Source of the DNA: Phormidium tenue FACHB-1050
Lineage (GTDB): Bacteria; Cyanobacteriota; Cyanobacteriia; Pseudanabaenales; Pseudanabaenaceae
NCBI RefSeq assembly: GCF_014696925.1
Contig: NZ_JACJQY010000020.1
Span: 27,421 to 91,420, forward strand
Reading direction: 5' to 3'
DNA: 64,000 nucleotides
In this document: positions 18,874-26,036 of the stretch, piece by piece
Numbering within the stretch: position 1 is the stretch's first letter
How the letters are laid out: each line of letters starts with the position of its first letter
Notes under the pieces: generated by a model
Databases searched by the model: none
What the model was told of the DNA's origin: nothing
The model's input: only the letters and a program-made list of their open reading frames with translations
Program-made: the position numbers and the translations under genes

Positions 18874-18986
18874 GCTGTCGCCATTCTTGTTAGGACATAA
18901 ACCCCAAATAGTGTGAGGCGGTGCTTCGCGCCGCCACTCTTCTTTTGGGTTTTGATTTGTCCTGATACAGGTTGCTATAGCTATAG
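18870..18986. repeat. Dispersed hairpin element, chimeric A/B copy, in tandem with copy 4
   Basis: Shares a TATAG end with the preceding A copy. Its outer ends and left arm (CAAATAGTGTGAGGCGG) are subfamily B, but the right arm (CCGCCACTCTTCTTTTGGG) is the A sequence of the adjacent copy, so the arms no longer pair fully. Confidence 0.85.
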
Positions 18987-19015
18987 ATAGCGCGACTTGC
19001 AATATTTTTTTACTT

Positions 19016-19324
19016 TTACTTTTTAATGGCGATCGCCATAAATACCTGTTTAATCGTGAGCAATACCAAACCCACAGCAATTACCGCAAAAATCATCGTT
19101 GCACCCGTGCCGATCGCTAACAATAATGTACGAACCAGTGTGGCAATGCGATTAGCCAGAGTATTTGTAGTTTGCAAAGGTGCTGAAGCTAGCTTGTGAG
19201 CCACCATATTTGTAAATGAGTAAAGCCCAGTGGCAAGAGTAGCGGCGATCGCTGCTCCTGTGAGATTTTTGAAAGGAGAGGCGGGAGATTCTTGTGGAGA
19301 TGGGAGATTAACTTCTTCAGGCAT
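19016..19324 (-). CDS. DUF3082 family small membrane protein
   Basis: A 102-residue protein of the DUF3082 type, a family restricted to cyanobacteria and plastids. A Pro/Glu-rich N-terminus is followed by FKNLTGAAIAATLATGLYSF, a KLASAPLQTTNTLANRIATLVRTLL amphipathic segment and a final hydrophobic helix (FAVIAVGLVLLTIKQVFMA), giving two or three membrane segments. Function is unknown. The family assignment is from remembered pattern (PF-rich start, NTLA-I motif) and should be confirmed by profile search. Confidence 0.75.
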   Translation of the reverse strand: MPEEVNLPSPQESPASPFKNLTGAAIAATLATGLYSFTNMVAHKLASAPLQTTNTLANRIATLVRTLLLAIGTGATMIFAVIAVGLVLLTIKQVFMAIAIKK

Positions 19325-19502
19325 GTCAGGGCTAGCAAAATCTTTAACTAGAGGGTGACAAGTAACAGCAAGGCTTGCTGTTACTTGTATTTTGTATTTT
19401 GTGACTTATAATCACAAAAAAATCACTTAAGCAGGCAAAAAACTTAATATCTTTGACCACAAAATGATTTAAGATATCCGCACTCAACACAAAAATGCTA
19501 GT

Positions 19503-19528
19503 CCCACTGGAAACAGTGGGCTTTTTTC
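19503..19528 (+). terminator. Orphan intrinsic terminator
   Basis: CCCACTG-GAAA-CAGTGGGCTTTTTT is a textbook terminator on the plus strand, with no plus-strand gene upstream. A short transcript starting within the preceding 150 bp would end here, so a small RNA is possible. Confidence 0.65.
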
Positions 19529-19671
19529 TGTGTACTTTTATCATTGCACAAATGTTTGTGCGGTGCGACAACAAAATTTAGCTATTCCCTTACCCCTCAA
19601 GAACTGGGGTTGTGCAAAGCGACATAAAACTAGCTCTTACAGCGCTTTACGCTCAGAGCTAAACCATATGC

Positions 19672-19747
19672 TTTTGTGACTTGAAAACCAAGCCCAGTAA
19701 GGATTTCAAAAACACGAAATGGCGTAGCCATTTTGTGTTTTGGTATA
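19672..19747. repeat. Truncated family C element, inverted
   Basis: Reading the minus strand: TACCAAAACACAAAATGGCTACGCCATTTCGTGTTTTTG then CCTTACTGGGCTTGGTTTTC, then it ends inside the second hairpin. It matches the first two-thirds of the copy at 2936-3036. Confidence 0.75.
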
Positions 19748-19752
19748 AATTG

Positions 19753-19797
19753 TCAAAGCCCAATAGTCAGCACTTTGTGCTGACTATTGGGCTTTGA
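19753..19797. repeat. Perfect palindrome
   Basis: TCAAAGCCCAATAGTCAGCAC pairs with GTGCTGACTATTGGGCTTTGA around TTT, a 21-bp stem. Confidence 0.8.
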
Positions 19798-19975
19798 ATT
19801 TCAAGCATTATGGCTCTTGAATGCAGTCATGTGATCCATATAACGTTTTCATAACTTCCATATATCTTTTTGATAACAAAATTATCCTAGAAAACACTTT
19901 TAAATAGTTAAAAAAGTGAATAATATCTATACAGTTATTCCGCTAAGCTTTCTTAGCAGAAAATATTAAGCTTTA

Positions 19976-20069
19976 TATCAAGTGAATAGATGGCTATGCC
20001 ATTTATTCACTTGGTAAGGGGTCTGGGTTTTAATTCACAAAAGCGTGACAACACTTGTGTGAATTGATA
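19976..20069. mobile_element. Family C palindromic element with TTA target duplication
   Basis: Ends TATCAA / TTGATA, flanked by TTA at 19973-19975 and 20070-20072. It contains GTGAATAGATGGC-TAT-GCCATTTATTCAC, a GGTCTGGGTTT string and the TTCACAAAAGCGTG...TGTGTGAA hairpin. Confidence 0.75.
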
Positions 20070-20110
20070 TTAGGTATTGTTGAGTTCATATTTTAAAGAA
20101 CGAAATTATT

Positions 20111-21418
20111 ATGTTCTGGACAGCAGATCGCATTTACTCTCAAGGAATTGAACAAGCACAGAAAAGAATTTATGAATTCTTTTTAGATGTCGTGCGCTGT
20201 AAATCGCCAGATCTCGTACTAGTAGATTTTAGGAATTTATTCATAAATTTTAGTGACGACAATAATCCTGAAATTACTTATGCTCTCGATCAAATTCTGA
20301 CTGCATATAATGAAAAAGAATTTTTTTATACGCTAAAACGTTGTTGTTATATTCTGATTAATAATTGGACAGTTAGTAATAAGAGAGATTGTATTCAATC
20401 ATTGATTGATACTTTTAATCATCCTTCCATCCATAAGAAACCAAAATCTATTAAATTAAGAACTCTCCGAATTTGGTTGCAGATATTTATCAAGAGTGAA
20501 GATTTTCAATCCTTGAAACTGTTTACACTGCATTTAGAAGATCAGGTCAATCATGATCAAAATTGGGGTAACCGTTTTGCCTCTTATTTACTTGCTTATC
20601 AATATACAAACCCATCTAGTTCTCAAGAGCAGAGACAGGCTGCTAACTTATTAGCTCAAAAGATGAAAGATAAGTTTAAGTTTGATCTCGCTATGTACAC
20701 TGCGCGTATAGGTACACAATCATCCACACAAAATCACTCCACAAACCCTACAAGCCTAACCAACAATGTGATTAATCTAGTTACACTTATGCTTACTAAA
20801 AAAAGTGTACTTAATTGTCAACAGTTAGCTATTAATTTCCTTGAGAATATCCAGAATTTATCATACCAAGAATTTAAATTTGGTTTGCTTAAATATATTG
20901 ATTTTTCTATGGCTGATGCTGAAATATCTGAGTCAGTACAAACTAAACTGTATCATGGCTTAAGGGATTTGAACTCAAATTACCATGACGCTCCTGTTAG
21001 TAAACTCTTAATTTTTAAAACTGCTAAGTATATTATTAGTGAGATTACAATTAGCGATCGCGATCAGCCAACAGAGCTATTTAATATCTTACTGCACCAT
21101 ACAAACCCGATTAATTTAGTGATGCTACTTGTGAAGCTTCTATTATTAAATGAATCTATTCGCCCATTTCTTGAAATAAGGGTAGCTTCTATAATTAAAT
21201 ACTACAGTCAATATAGTGAGTCTAAATGTAAATCAGTTATTTCATTTATCGATATGTTGAATATCGCTCTTGCAATTTATGCTGGTGAAACTCGCTATAA
21301 CCTTGTACGAATGACTCCCAATGAATTGCCAAATTTACCAGAAGGTAATAATAAATCAGATTCACATATGTCTAGCTTTGATACTAGAGAATACCGAATT
21401 TTTTCTCAGGCTCGTTAA
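20111..21418 (+). CDS. Hypothetical helical protein, 435 aa
   Basis: I do not recognise this protein. It has no signal peptide and no membrane segment, and is predicted mostly helical, with leucine-rich runs (LVMLLVKLLLLNESIRPFLEI). It starts MFWTADRIYSQGIEQAQKRI and ends in a polar tail (GNNKSDSHMSSFDTREYRIF). It could be a HEAT/TPR-like solenoid, because helices of 15-20 residues alternate with short polar turns, but no repeat consensus is obvious. The gene is AT-rich and stands alone between a family C element and a hairpin terminator. Confidence 0.7.
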   Translation: MFWTADRIYSQGIEQAQKRIYEFFLDVVRCKSPDLVLVDFRNLFINFSDDNNPEITYALDQILTAYNEKEFFYTLKRCCYILINNWTVSNKRDCIQSLIDTFNHPSIHKKPKSIKLRTLRIWLQIFIKSEDFQSLKLFTLHLEDQVNHDQNWGNRFASYLLAYQYTNPSSSQEQRQAANLLAQKMKDKFKFDLAMYTARIGTQSSTQNHSTNPTSLTNNVINLVTLMLTKKSVLNCQQLAINFLENIQNLSYQEFKFGLLKYIDFSMADAEISESVQTKLYHGLRDLNSNYHDAPVSKLLIFKTAKYIISEITISDRDQPTELFNILLHHTNPINLVMLLVKLLLLNESIRPFLEIRVASIIKYYSQYSESKCKSVISFIDMLNIALAIYAGETRYNLVRMTPNELPNLPEGNNKSDSHMSSFDTREYRIFSQAR

Positions 21419-21436
21419 TTTTGAATGAGTTCCCCG

Positions 21437-21477
21437 ACAAGAGATGTTGCACCGCTTTGCGGTACAACATCTCTTGC
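21437..21477. terminator. Hairpin after the 435-aa gene
   Basis: CAAGAGATGTTGCACCGC-TTT-GCGGTACAACATCTCTTG is a 17-18 bp stem with one mismatch. Only a weak T tract follows, so it may instead be a repeat. Confidence 0.55.
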
Positions 21478-21482
21478 ATTTA

Positions 21483-21599
21483 TATAGCAATGTAAGTTTT
21501 GCTTAGGACATAAAACCCAAAAGATGAGTGGCGGCGCTTCGCGCCGCCACTCATCTTTTGGGTTTTGATTTGTCCTAGCTATCTCTTGCATTGCTATAG
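21483..21599. repeat. Dispersed hairpin element, subfamily A, copy 5
   Basis: TATAGCAATGTAAG and CTTGCATTGCTATAG ends. The stem is GATGAGTGGCGGCGCTTCGCGCCGCC and complement. It ends two bases before the stop of the minus-strand GMC gene. Confidence 0.9.
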
Positions 21600-21601
21600 T
21601 T

Positions 21602-23278
21602 TTAAAAAACTCCCTTACGCATTTCTTCTGCAATAAACTCACTTGCCCTAGCCGTAATTGCCATCTCGGTTAAAGTAGGGCTTTGCCAACCTGATGAAGC
21701 CCAACAAGCTCCATCGGTGACAAAAAGATTAGGAGATTCCCATACTTGATTATGGGCATTGACTACAGAGTTTGTTGGTGATGTTCCCATTCTTGCGCCG
21801 CCGACTTCATGGATGTAGTAACCAGGGGGAGCTGAAAATGCCATTATTTCTTCCATTTGGCTAACAAAATCTGCAAAGATAGGAACATGGAACATATCCG
21901 TCAACTTCATATTCTTTCCACCTGCAAGTTTGATGATTTCGTCAATCTGTCGGTGCATATGGTCTAACATCAGATGTTCGTTCTCTGACCAAGCACATTC
22001 GATATGGGGTACAGGAATTCCCCATGCATCAACGACATCATTATTTAATTGAATTTGATTATTATAGCGAGGTAGAACTTCTCCATGGGCAATCAGAAAG
22101 CCAATGGAACCAGATCCGACTTTACGGACAATGCTTGGTAAATCAAAGCGCTGCACTCCTCCCCAAATACCATAGCCGCGCAAAAACTTCTCTTGTTGTG
22201 ATTCTAAATTAGTAAAGCAGGGAATGAAAAAGCTATCACATCCTGATAAATCAAAGGTTTTAGGCTGTTTAATATTGGGTAAGAAAAAGAATGTGGAAGT
22301 AGATACATGATCCATTAGATAACGTCCTAGCATTCCCGATGGGTTGGTTAATCCTGCCTGTTGATATTGCTCTGTGGAATGTAGGAGAATTCGCACTGAC
22401 TCGATAGTGGAAGCGCAGAGAACGACAGTACGGGCAAATACTTCATGGGTGGTTTTGCTGTGGCGATCTCGATATGCCACACCACGAGCCTTGCGCGTAT
22501 CTGGATCAAAAATCACATGACTAACTACTGCATCCGATCGCAAAGTTACGTTACCTGTAGCGATCGCAGCTTTGAGCGAAGAGCCAAGGCTGGAATACAT
22601 CGGCCAAGGTTGCTCTGGGGTGGGACGGTGCAGACCGAAGCCCCGTGAAGGGATCAGGCAACGGTCAGACCAATTAGTTTCTACAACTTGCTTTAAATGC
22701 AGTTCAGCTGGAGTAAGGGGTAGTGTGGGTTGGTATTCACCATCAGGCAGTTGGGCTAGTCCTTCTTGACTGCCACGCACCTGAAAAAACTGCTCTAATT
22801 TGCTGTAGTAAGGTGCGAGATCGGCATAGGCGATCGGCCAGTCTTGCTCATAACCATCGCGACTGGCTGCTTTAAATTCATAGTCCGATAGGCGGAGGGT
22901 GATGCCTCCCCAAGTTAAGCTTTTGCCACCCACCTGTCGCCCACGTATCCAATAAAAGGGCTGATCTTCTGGTGTGGTGTAGGGATTATCCTTTTCATCG
23001 ATGAATAAGTCAGGGTTTGCTTTCCAGTAACCAGGGTGCATTGATTGGTAAGACTGTCTTTTAGAAATCGCGAGGTTATAAAATCGCTTTGCCATGTCCC
23101 TAACCTGATGCCCTAGATCTGCCTTTGCATCGGGAGTACGACCTGCTTCTAAGACAAGGACTTTGAGTCCGCGTTCGCTCAATTCCTTCGCAGCTACACC
23201 GCCGTTGGCTCCAGAGCCAACCACGATCGCATCATAAATTTCTGAAGAGGGAGGGGTACTCATCTTATTTCTTGACAA
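21602..23278 (-). CDS. GMC family FAD oxidoreductase
   Basis: A 558-residue glucose-methanol-choline family flavoprotein. The N-terminal FAD-binding motif YDAIVVGSGANGGVAAKELSERG and VLVLEAGR are intact. PFYWIRGRQVGGKSLTWGG is the family's FAD-contact loop. The C-terminal domain has HEVGGARMGTSPTNSVVNAH, with the conserved catalytic His region, and NLFVTDGACWASSGWQSPTLT. Such proteins oxidise alcohols or sugars; substrate unknown. No signal peptide is evident, so the protein is probably cytosolic. The neighbouring minus-strand aldehyde dehydrogenase suggests, by context only, an alcohol-to-acid pathway; a 195-bp gap separates them. Confidence 0.9.
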   Translation of the reverse strand: MSRNKMSTPPSSEIYDAIVVGSGANGGVAAKELSERGLKVLVLEAGRTPDAKADLGHQVRDMAKRFYNLAISKRQSYQSMHPGYWKANPDLFIDEKDNPYTTPEDQPFYWIRGRQVGGKSLTWGGITLRLSDYEFKAASRDGYEQDWPIAYADLAPYYSKLEQFFQVRGSQEGLAQLPDGEYQPTLPLTPAELHLKQVVETNWSDRCLIPSRGFGLHRPTPEQPWPMYSSLGSSLKAAIATGNVTLRSDAVVSHVIFDPDTRKARGVAYRDRHSKTTHEVFARTVVLCASTIESVRILLHSTEQYQQAGLTNPSGMLGRYLMDHVSTSTFFFLPNIKQPKTFDLSGCDSFFIPCFTNLESQQEKFLRGYGIWGGVQRFDLPSIVRKVGSGSIGFLIAHGEVLPRYNNQIQLNNDVVDAWGIPVPHIECAWSENEHLMLDHMHRQIDEIIKLAGGKNMKLTDMFHVPIFADFVSQMEEIMAFSAPPGYYIHEVGGARMGTSPTNSVVNAHNQVWESPNLFVTDGACWASSGWQSPTLTEMAITARASEFIAEEMRKGVF

Positions 23279-23374
23279 ACCTTAAGCTTTTCGATATTCG
23301 CTTGGCAACTACAGCAATTTAATATCTTGCCTGAAAATGCCCTCACAATTTCAAATTATTGAACGGAGTAATCC

Positions 23375-23405
23375 AAGTAAGGGCAATTCATGAATTGCCC
23401 TTACG
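23375..23405. repeat. Palindromic repeat E, copy 1
   Basis: GTAAGGGCAATTC-ATGAATTGCCCTTAC is a self-complementary core. An identical core recurs at 30850-30882 inside a nested repeat. Confidence 0.75.
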
Positions 23406-23473
23406 ATGAAAGATTGATTATCTAGACGAAATCTGCTTTATCAAAAGCCTCATAAATTGTGACTTTTGATAAA

Positions 23474-24865
23474 CTAGTTAATGAATTTTTTCAGGCTTTC
23501 AAGAGTCATTTTGTAAGGTGGATAGCGCCATTTGAGATCAAAGCGGAAAGAATTTTTGAGTACACTTTTACGATGAGAAAAAGTATCAAAACTTGCCTTA
23601 CCGTGATAGCTACCCATACCGCTATGACCAACACCGCCGAAGGGAAGCTCTGGATTGCCTAAGTGCATAATGATGTCGTTGAAACAACCGCCACCGTAGG
23701 ATGTCTCTTGGATAATGCGCTCTTGATTCTGTTTGTTGCTAGAGAAAAAATACAAGGCTAGAGGTTTAGCTTGAGCATTAACAAAAGCGATCGCTTCTGA
23801 AAGTTGGTCATATTCCAAAATTGGCAAGATTGGACCAAAAATTTCCTCAGCCATGATTTTGGAGTTAGGAGACACTGCATCAATTAGAGTCGGCGCAATA
23901 AAGCGATCGCTTTTATCACTGTTACCCCCGATTAGTACTTTGCCTTCATCTAGCAAACCTACGAGACGATCAAATTGGCGATCGTTGACGATACGGGCTA
24001 AGTCAGGACTCGTTTGGGCGTTCTCTCCGAAGAAGGCTTTGACATGAGTGACTAACTTCTCTATTAGTAGAGGCTTAATGTTTTTCTGAACCAATAGATA
24101 GTCAGGAGCAACACAGGTCTGTCCAGCATTATAGAACTTACCCCAGACAATCCGCTTCGCAGTAATTTCTAAATCACAGGTTTCATCGATAATACAAGGG
24201 CTTTTGCCGCCAAGTTCTAGGGTGACAGGGGTGAGATGCTTTGCTGCGGCTTCCATCACAATTTTGCCGATCGCAGTTCCACCTGTAAAGAAGATATGGT
24301 CAAATCTTTCGGCAAGTAGGGCTTGATTGGTTTCGATACCGCCTTCGATGGCGATTATAAAGTTAGGATCGAAGTTATCGTTAATGATCTTAGAGATCGC
24401 TTGGGAAGTATGCGGCGTATGTTCAGAAGGCTTGAGAATGGCGCAATTTCCTGCGGCGATCGCTCCAATCAGGGGTTGGATGGTAAGAGCAAAGGGATAG
24501 TTCCACGGCGCAACGATCAATACTACGCCTAGAGGCTCGGTATAGATATAACTAGAACTTGGAAATAAATTTATGGGAGTCCCAACTTTCTTGGGTTTCA
24601 TCCAAGTTTTGAGATGTTTGAGTACAAATTTAATTTCTGAGAGAGTTACTAAAACTTCACTGCCAAACGCCTCAATCGCAGGCTTACGTAGATCGGCATA
24701 AACAGCATCAAGAATTAGCTGTTCATGTTCTTTGATCAGTTGTGCAAGCTTATTTAGCTGAGCGACTCGAAAACTATAATCTTTGGTTTTACCTGTGGCA
24801 AAGAAAGTACGTTGCTTGGCGATCGCAACTTGAATATCAAGACTACTGGCAGGTATAGTGACCAT
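23474..24865 (-). CDS. Aldehyde dehydrogenase, class 3-like (fatty aldehyde type)
   Basis: A 463-residue NAD(P)-dependent aldehyde dehydrogenase, oxidising aldehydes to carboxylates. Motifs are intact: APWNYPFAL, AGNCAILKPSE, FFTGGTAIGK (cofactor loop), LELGGKSPC (general-base Glu), and NAGQTCVAPDY with the catalytic Cys near residue 250. EEIFGPILPI and PFGGVGHSGMGSYHGK close the fold. The short N-terminus and C-terminal extension (WRYPPYKMTLESLKKFIN) resemble class 3 enzymes that handle long-chain or aromatic aldehydes, including the cyanobacterial AldE type. Specificity is inferred. It lies upstream of the GMC gene on the same strand. Confidence 0.92.
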   Translation of the reverse strand: MVTIPASSLDIQVAIAKQRTFFATGKTKDYSFRVAQLNKLAQLIKEHEQLILDAVYADLRKPAIEAFGSEVLVTLSEIKFVLKHLKTWMKPKKVGTPINLFPSSSYIYTEPLGVVLIVAPWNYPFALTIQPLIGAIAAGNCAILKPSEHTPHTSQAISKIINDNFDPNFIIAIEGGIETNQALLAERFDHIFFTGGTAIGKIVMEAAAKHLTPVTLELGGKSPCIIDETCDLEITAKRIVWGKFYNAGQTCVAPDYLLVQKNIKPLLIEKLVTHVKAFFGENAQTSPDLARIVNDRQFDRLVGLLDEGKVLIGGNSDKSDRFIAPTLIDAVSPNSKIMAEEIFGPILPILEYDQLSEAIAFVNAQAKPLALYFFSSNKQNQERIIQETSYGGGCFNDIIMHLGNPELPFGGVGHSGMGSYHGKASFDTFSHRKSVLKNSFRFDLKWRYPPYKMTLESLKKFIN

Positions 24866-24976
24866 AATTTGTAATTCGTGATTTGTAATTCGTAATTTAT
24901 AAAATTGAGTTCTAGCTCAAGGTTAACCTATGTTAATTTTAAGCCATAGCAAAAGCGCATATATACTGCAAAGACT

Positions 24977-25777
24977 ATGGCAATTTTTGGCGGCATTCTG
25001 ATCGTAATCGGTATCATTCTATTTTTTGTCCAAAAAAATTACAGTACAAAATTACAAAGTATTAAATTAGCAACAGCCTCAACGGTTGGGGAGTTACAAA
25101 GGATTGCTAGTGAGATTGCAGGTGAGATTGGGAGTGGGAATCTGCGAGAATATGTAAAGGTGCGCGGTATTATTCGTAGCGATCGCCCTTTAATTTCGGA
25201 GCTAAAGCAATTGCCCTGTGTGCATTACACGATGCGCGTAGTCAGGGAATATGAGGAGCAACAAACAACCAGAGACAGCGAAGGCAAAACCCGCACCGAA
25301 ACCCGTCGCAGTTCTGAGACGATATCGAGTAATAGTCAGTCAATTCCCTTTACATTGCAAGATCGCTCTGGGGAATTGGTGGTAAATCCTGATGGTGGCA
25401 ATATTGAGACAGTCCAAATATTAAATGAGTTTCGCCAAGAAAATTTTAATAGCTCATCTATATCTTTTGGCGGCTTTAGTTTAGCTGTTGGAGGTGGTAT
25501 GGGAGGAGGTAGACGCACACTCGGCTATCGCTATACAGAATCAATCTTACCCTGCGATCGCGAGGTGTTGGTGATTGGTACGGCGGCTGATGATGGTGGT
25601 CAAGTTATACTGCGTAAACCGATTCAATCTGACAAAAAGTTTATTATTTCCCTCAAGAGTGAAGAGGAACTAGCTAAGTCTACGGCAAATGCTGCTAAAT
25701 GGTTTTTCTACGGCATGGTTGTTTGTTTTGCGATCGGGGCGATTCTATTGGTTTTAGGATTAATTTTGAAAAAGTGA
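24977..25777 (+). CDS. GIDE-domain membrane protein (MUL1/E3-like, without RING)
   Basis: A 266-residue protein with an N-terminal membrane helix (IFGGILIVIGIILFFVQ), a soluble middle region and a C-terminal helix (WFFYGMVVCFAIGAILLVLGLIL). The middle has the GIDE/BAM-like pattern: YVKVRGIIRSDRPLISELKQLPCVHYTMRV, then PFTLQDRSGELVVNPDG, and GYRYTESILPCDREVLVIGTAADDG. In eukaryotic MUL1 this domain precedes a RING finger; here there is none, so no ligase activity is suggested. Function in bacteria is unknown. A bidirectionally symmetrical terminator follows. Confidence 0.8.
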   Translation: MAIFGGILIVIGIILFFVQKNYSTKLQSIKLATASTVGELQRIASEIAGEIGSGNLREYVKVRGIIRSDRPLISELKQLPCVHYTMRVVREYEEQQTTRDSEGKTRTETRRSSETISSNSQSIPFTLQDRSGELVVNPDGGNIETVQILNEFRQENFNSSSISFGGFSLAVGGGMGGGRRTLGYRYTESILPCDREVLVIGTAADDGGQVILRKPIQSDKKFIISLKSEEELAKSTANAAKWFFYGMVVCFAIGAILLVLGLILKK

Positions 25778-25788
25778 ACATTACAATT

Positions 25789-25837
25789 CACCTAATTAAG
25801 AAAGGCGGCGTTTCGCGTCGCCTTTCTTAATTAGGTG
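25789..25837 (+). terminator. Hairpin after the GIDE gene
   Basis: CACCTAATTAAGAAAGGCG-GCGTTTCGC-GTCGCCTTTCTTAATTAGGTG forms a stem of about 20 bp immediately downstream of the stop and abutting an A element. Confidence 0.7.
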
Positions 25838-25937
25838 ATAGATAGGACAAATTAAAACCAAAAAGATGAGGGGCGGCGCTTCGCGCCGCCCCTCATCTTT
25901 TTGGCTTTATGTCCTAAGCAAAACTTACGTTGCTATA
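25838..25937. repeat. Dispersed hairpin element, subfamily A, copy 6 (left end eroded)
   Basis: Lacks the usual TATAGCAA left end but retains GATAGGACAAATTAAAACCA, a stem with GATGAGGGG/CCCCTCATC (again both arms changed), and the full right end AAAACTTACGTTGCTATAG. Confidence 0.85.
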
Positions 25938-26036
25938 GTGTAAATCCTAAAAATCTAAAGATATTTAGACTAATTGCTGCAAGTACAACTAAAGTGGGTA
26001 GTCTGTTTTAACAAAACTCATGTCATAGGTGCGGAA

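Larger units (their letters stand above)
19325..20110. other. 786-bp gene-free region with several hairpins and repeat copies
   Basis: No supportable gene. It holds, in order: a hairpin AGTAACAGCAAG/CTTGCTGTTACT (19361-19385), an orphan plus-strand terminator (19503-19528), a truncated inverted family C copy (19672-19747), a perfect palindrome (19753-19797), a full family C copy (19976-20069), and an AT-rich leader for the next gene. Confidence 0.7.

Noticed and set aside
19344..19574. 76-codon minus-strand frame in the gap before the 435-aa gene
   Set aside because: It spans two hairpins including a terminator, has no family features and no ribosome-binding site.
18730..21642. Short frames inside hairpin elements (such as those reading RTNQNPKEEWRREAPP)
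   Set aside because: The same peptide recurs wherever an A/B element occurs, because it is a translation of the repeat stem; not a gene family.
21602..24865. GMC oxidoreductase plus aldehyde dehydrogenase as a certain operon
   Set aside because: Same strand, but a 195-bp gap containing palindrome E lies between them; co-transcription is only possible, so it is mentioned as context and not as a finding.
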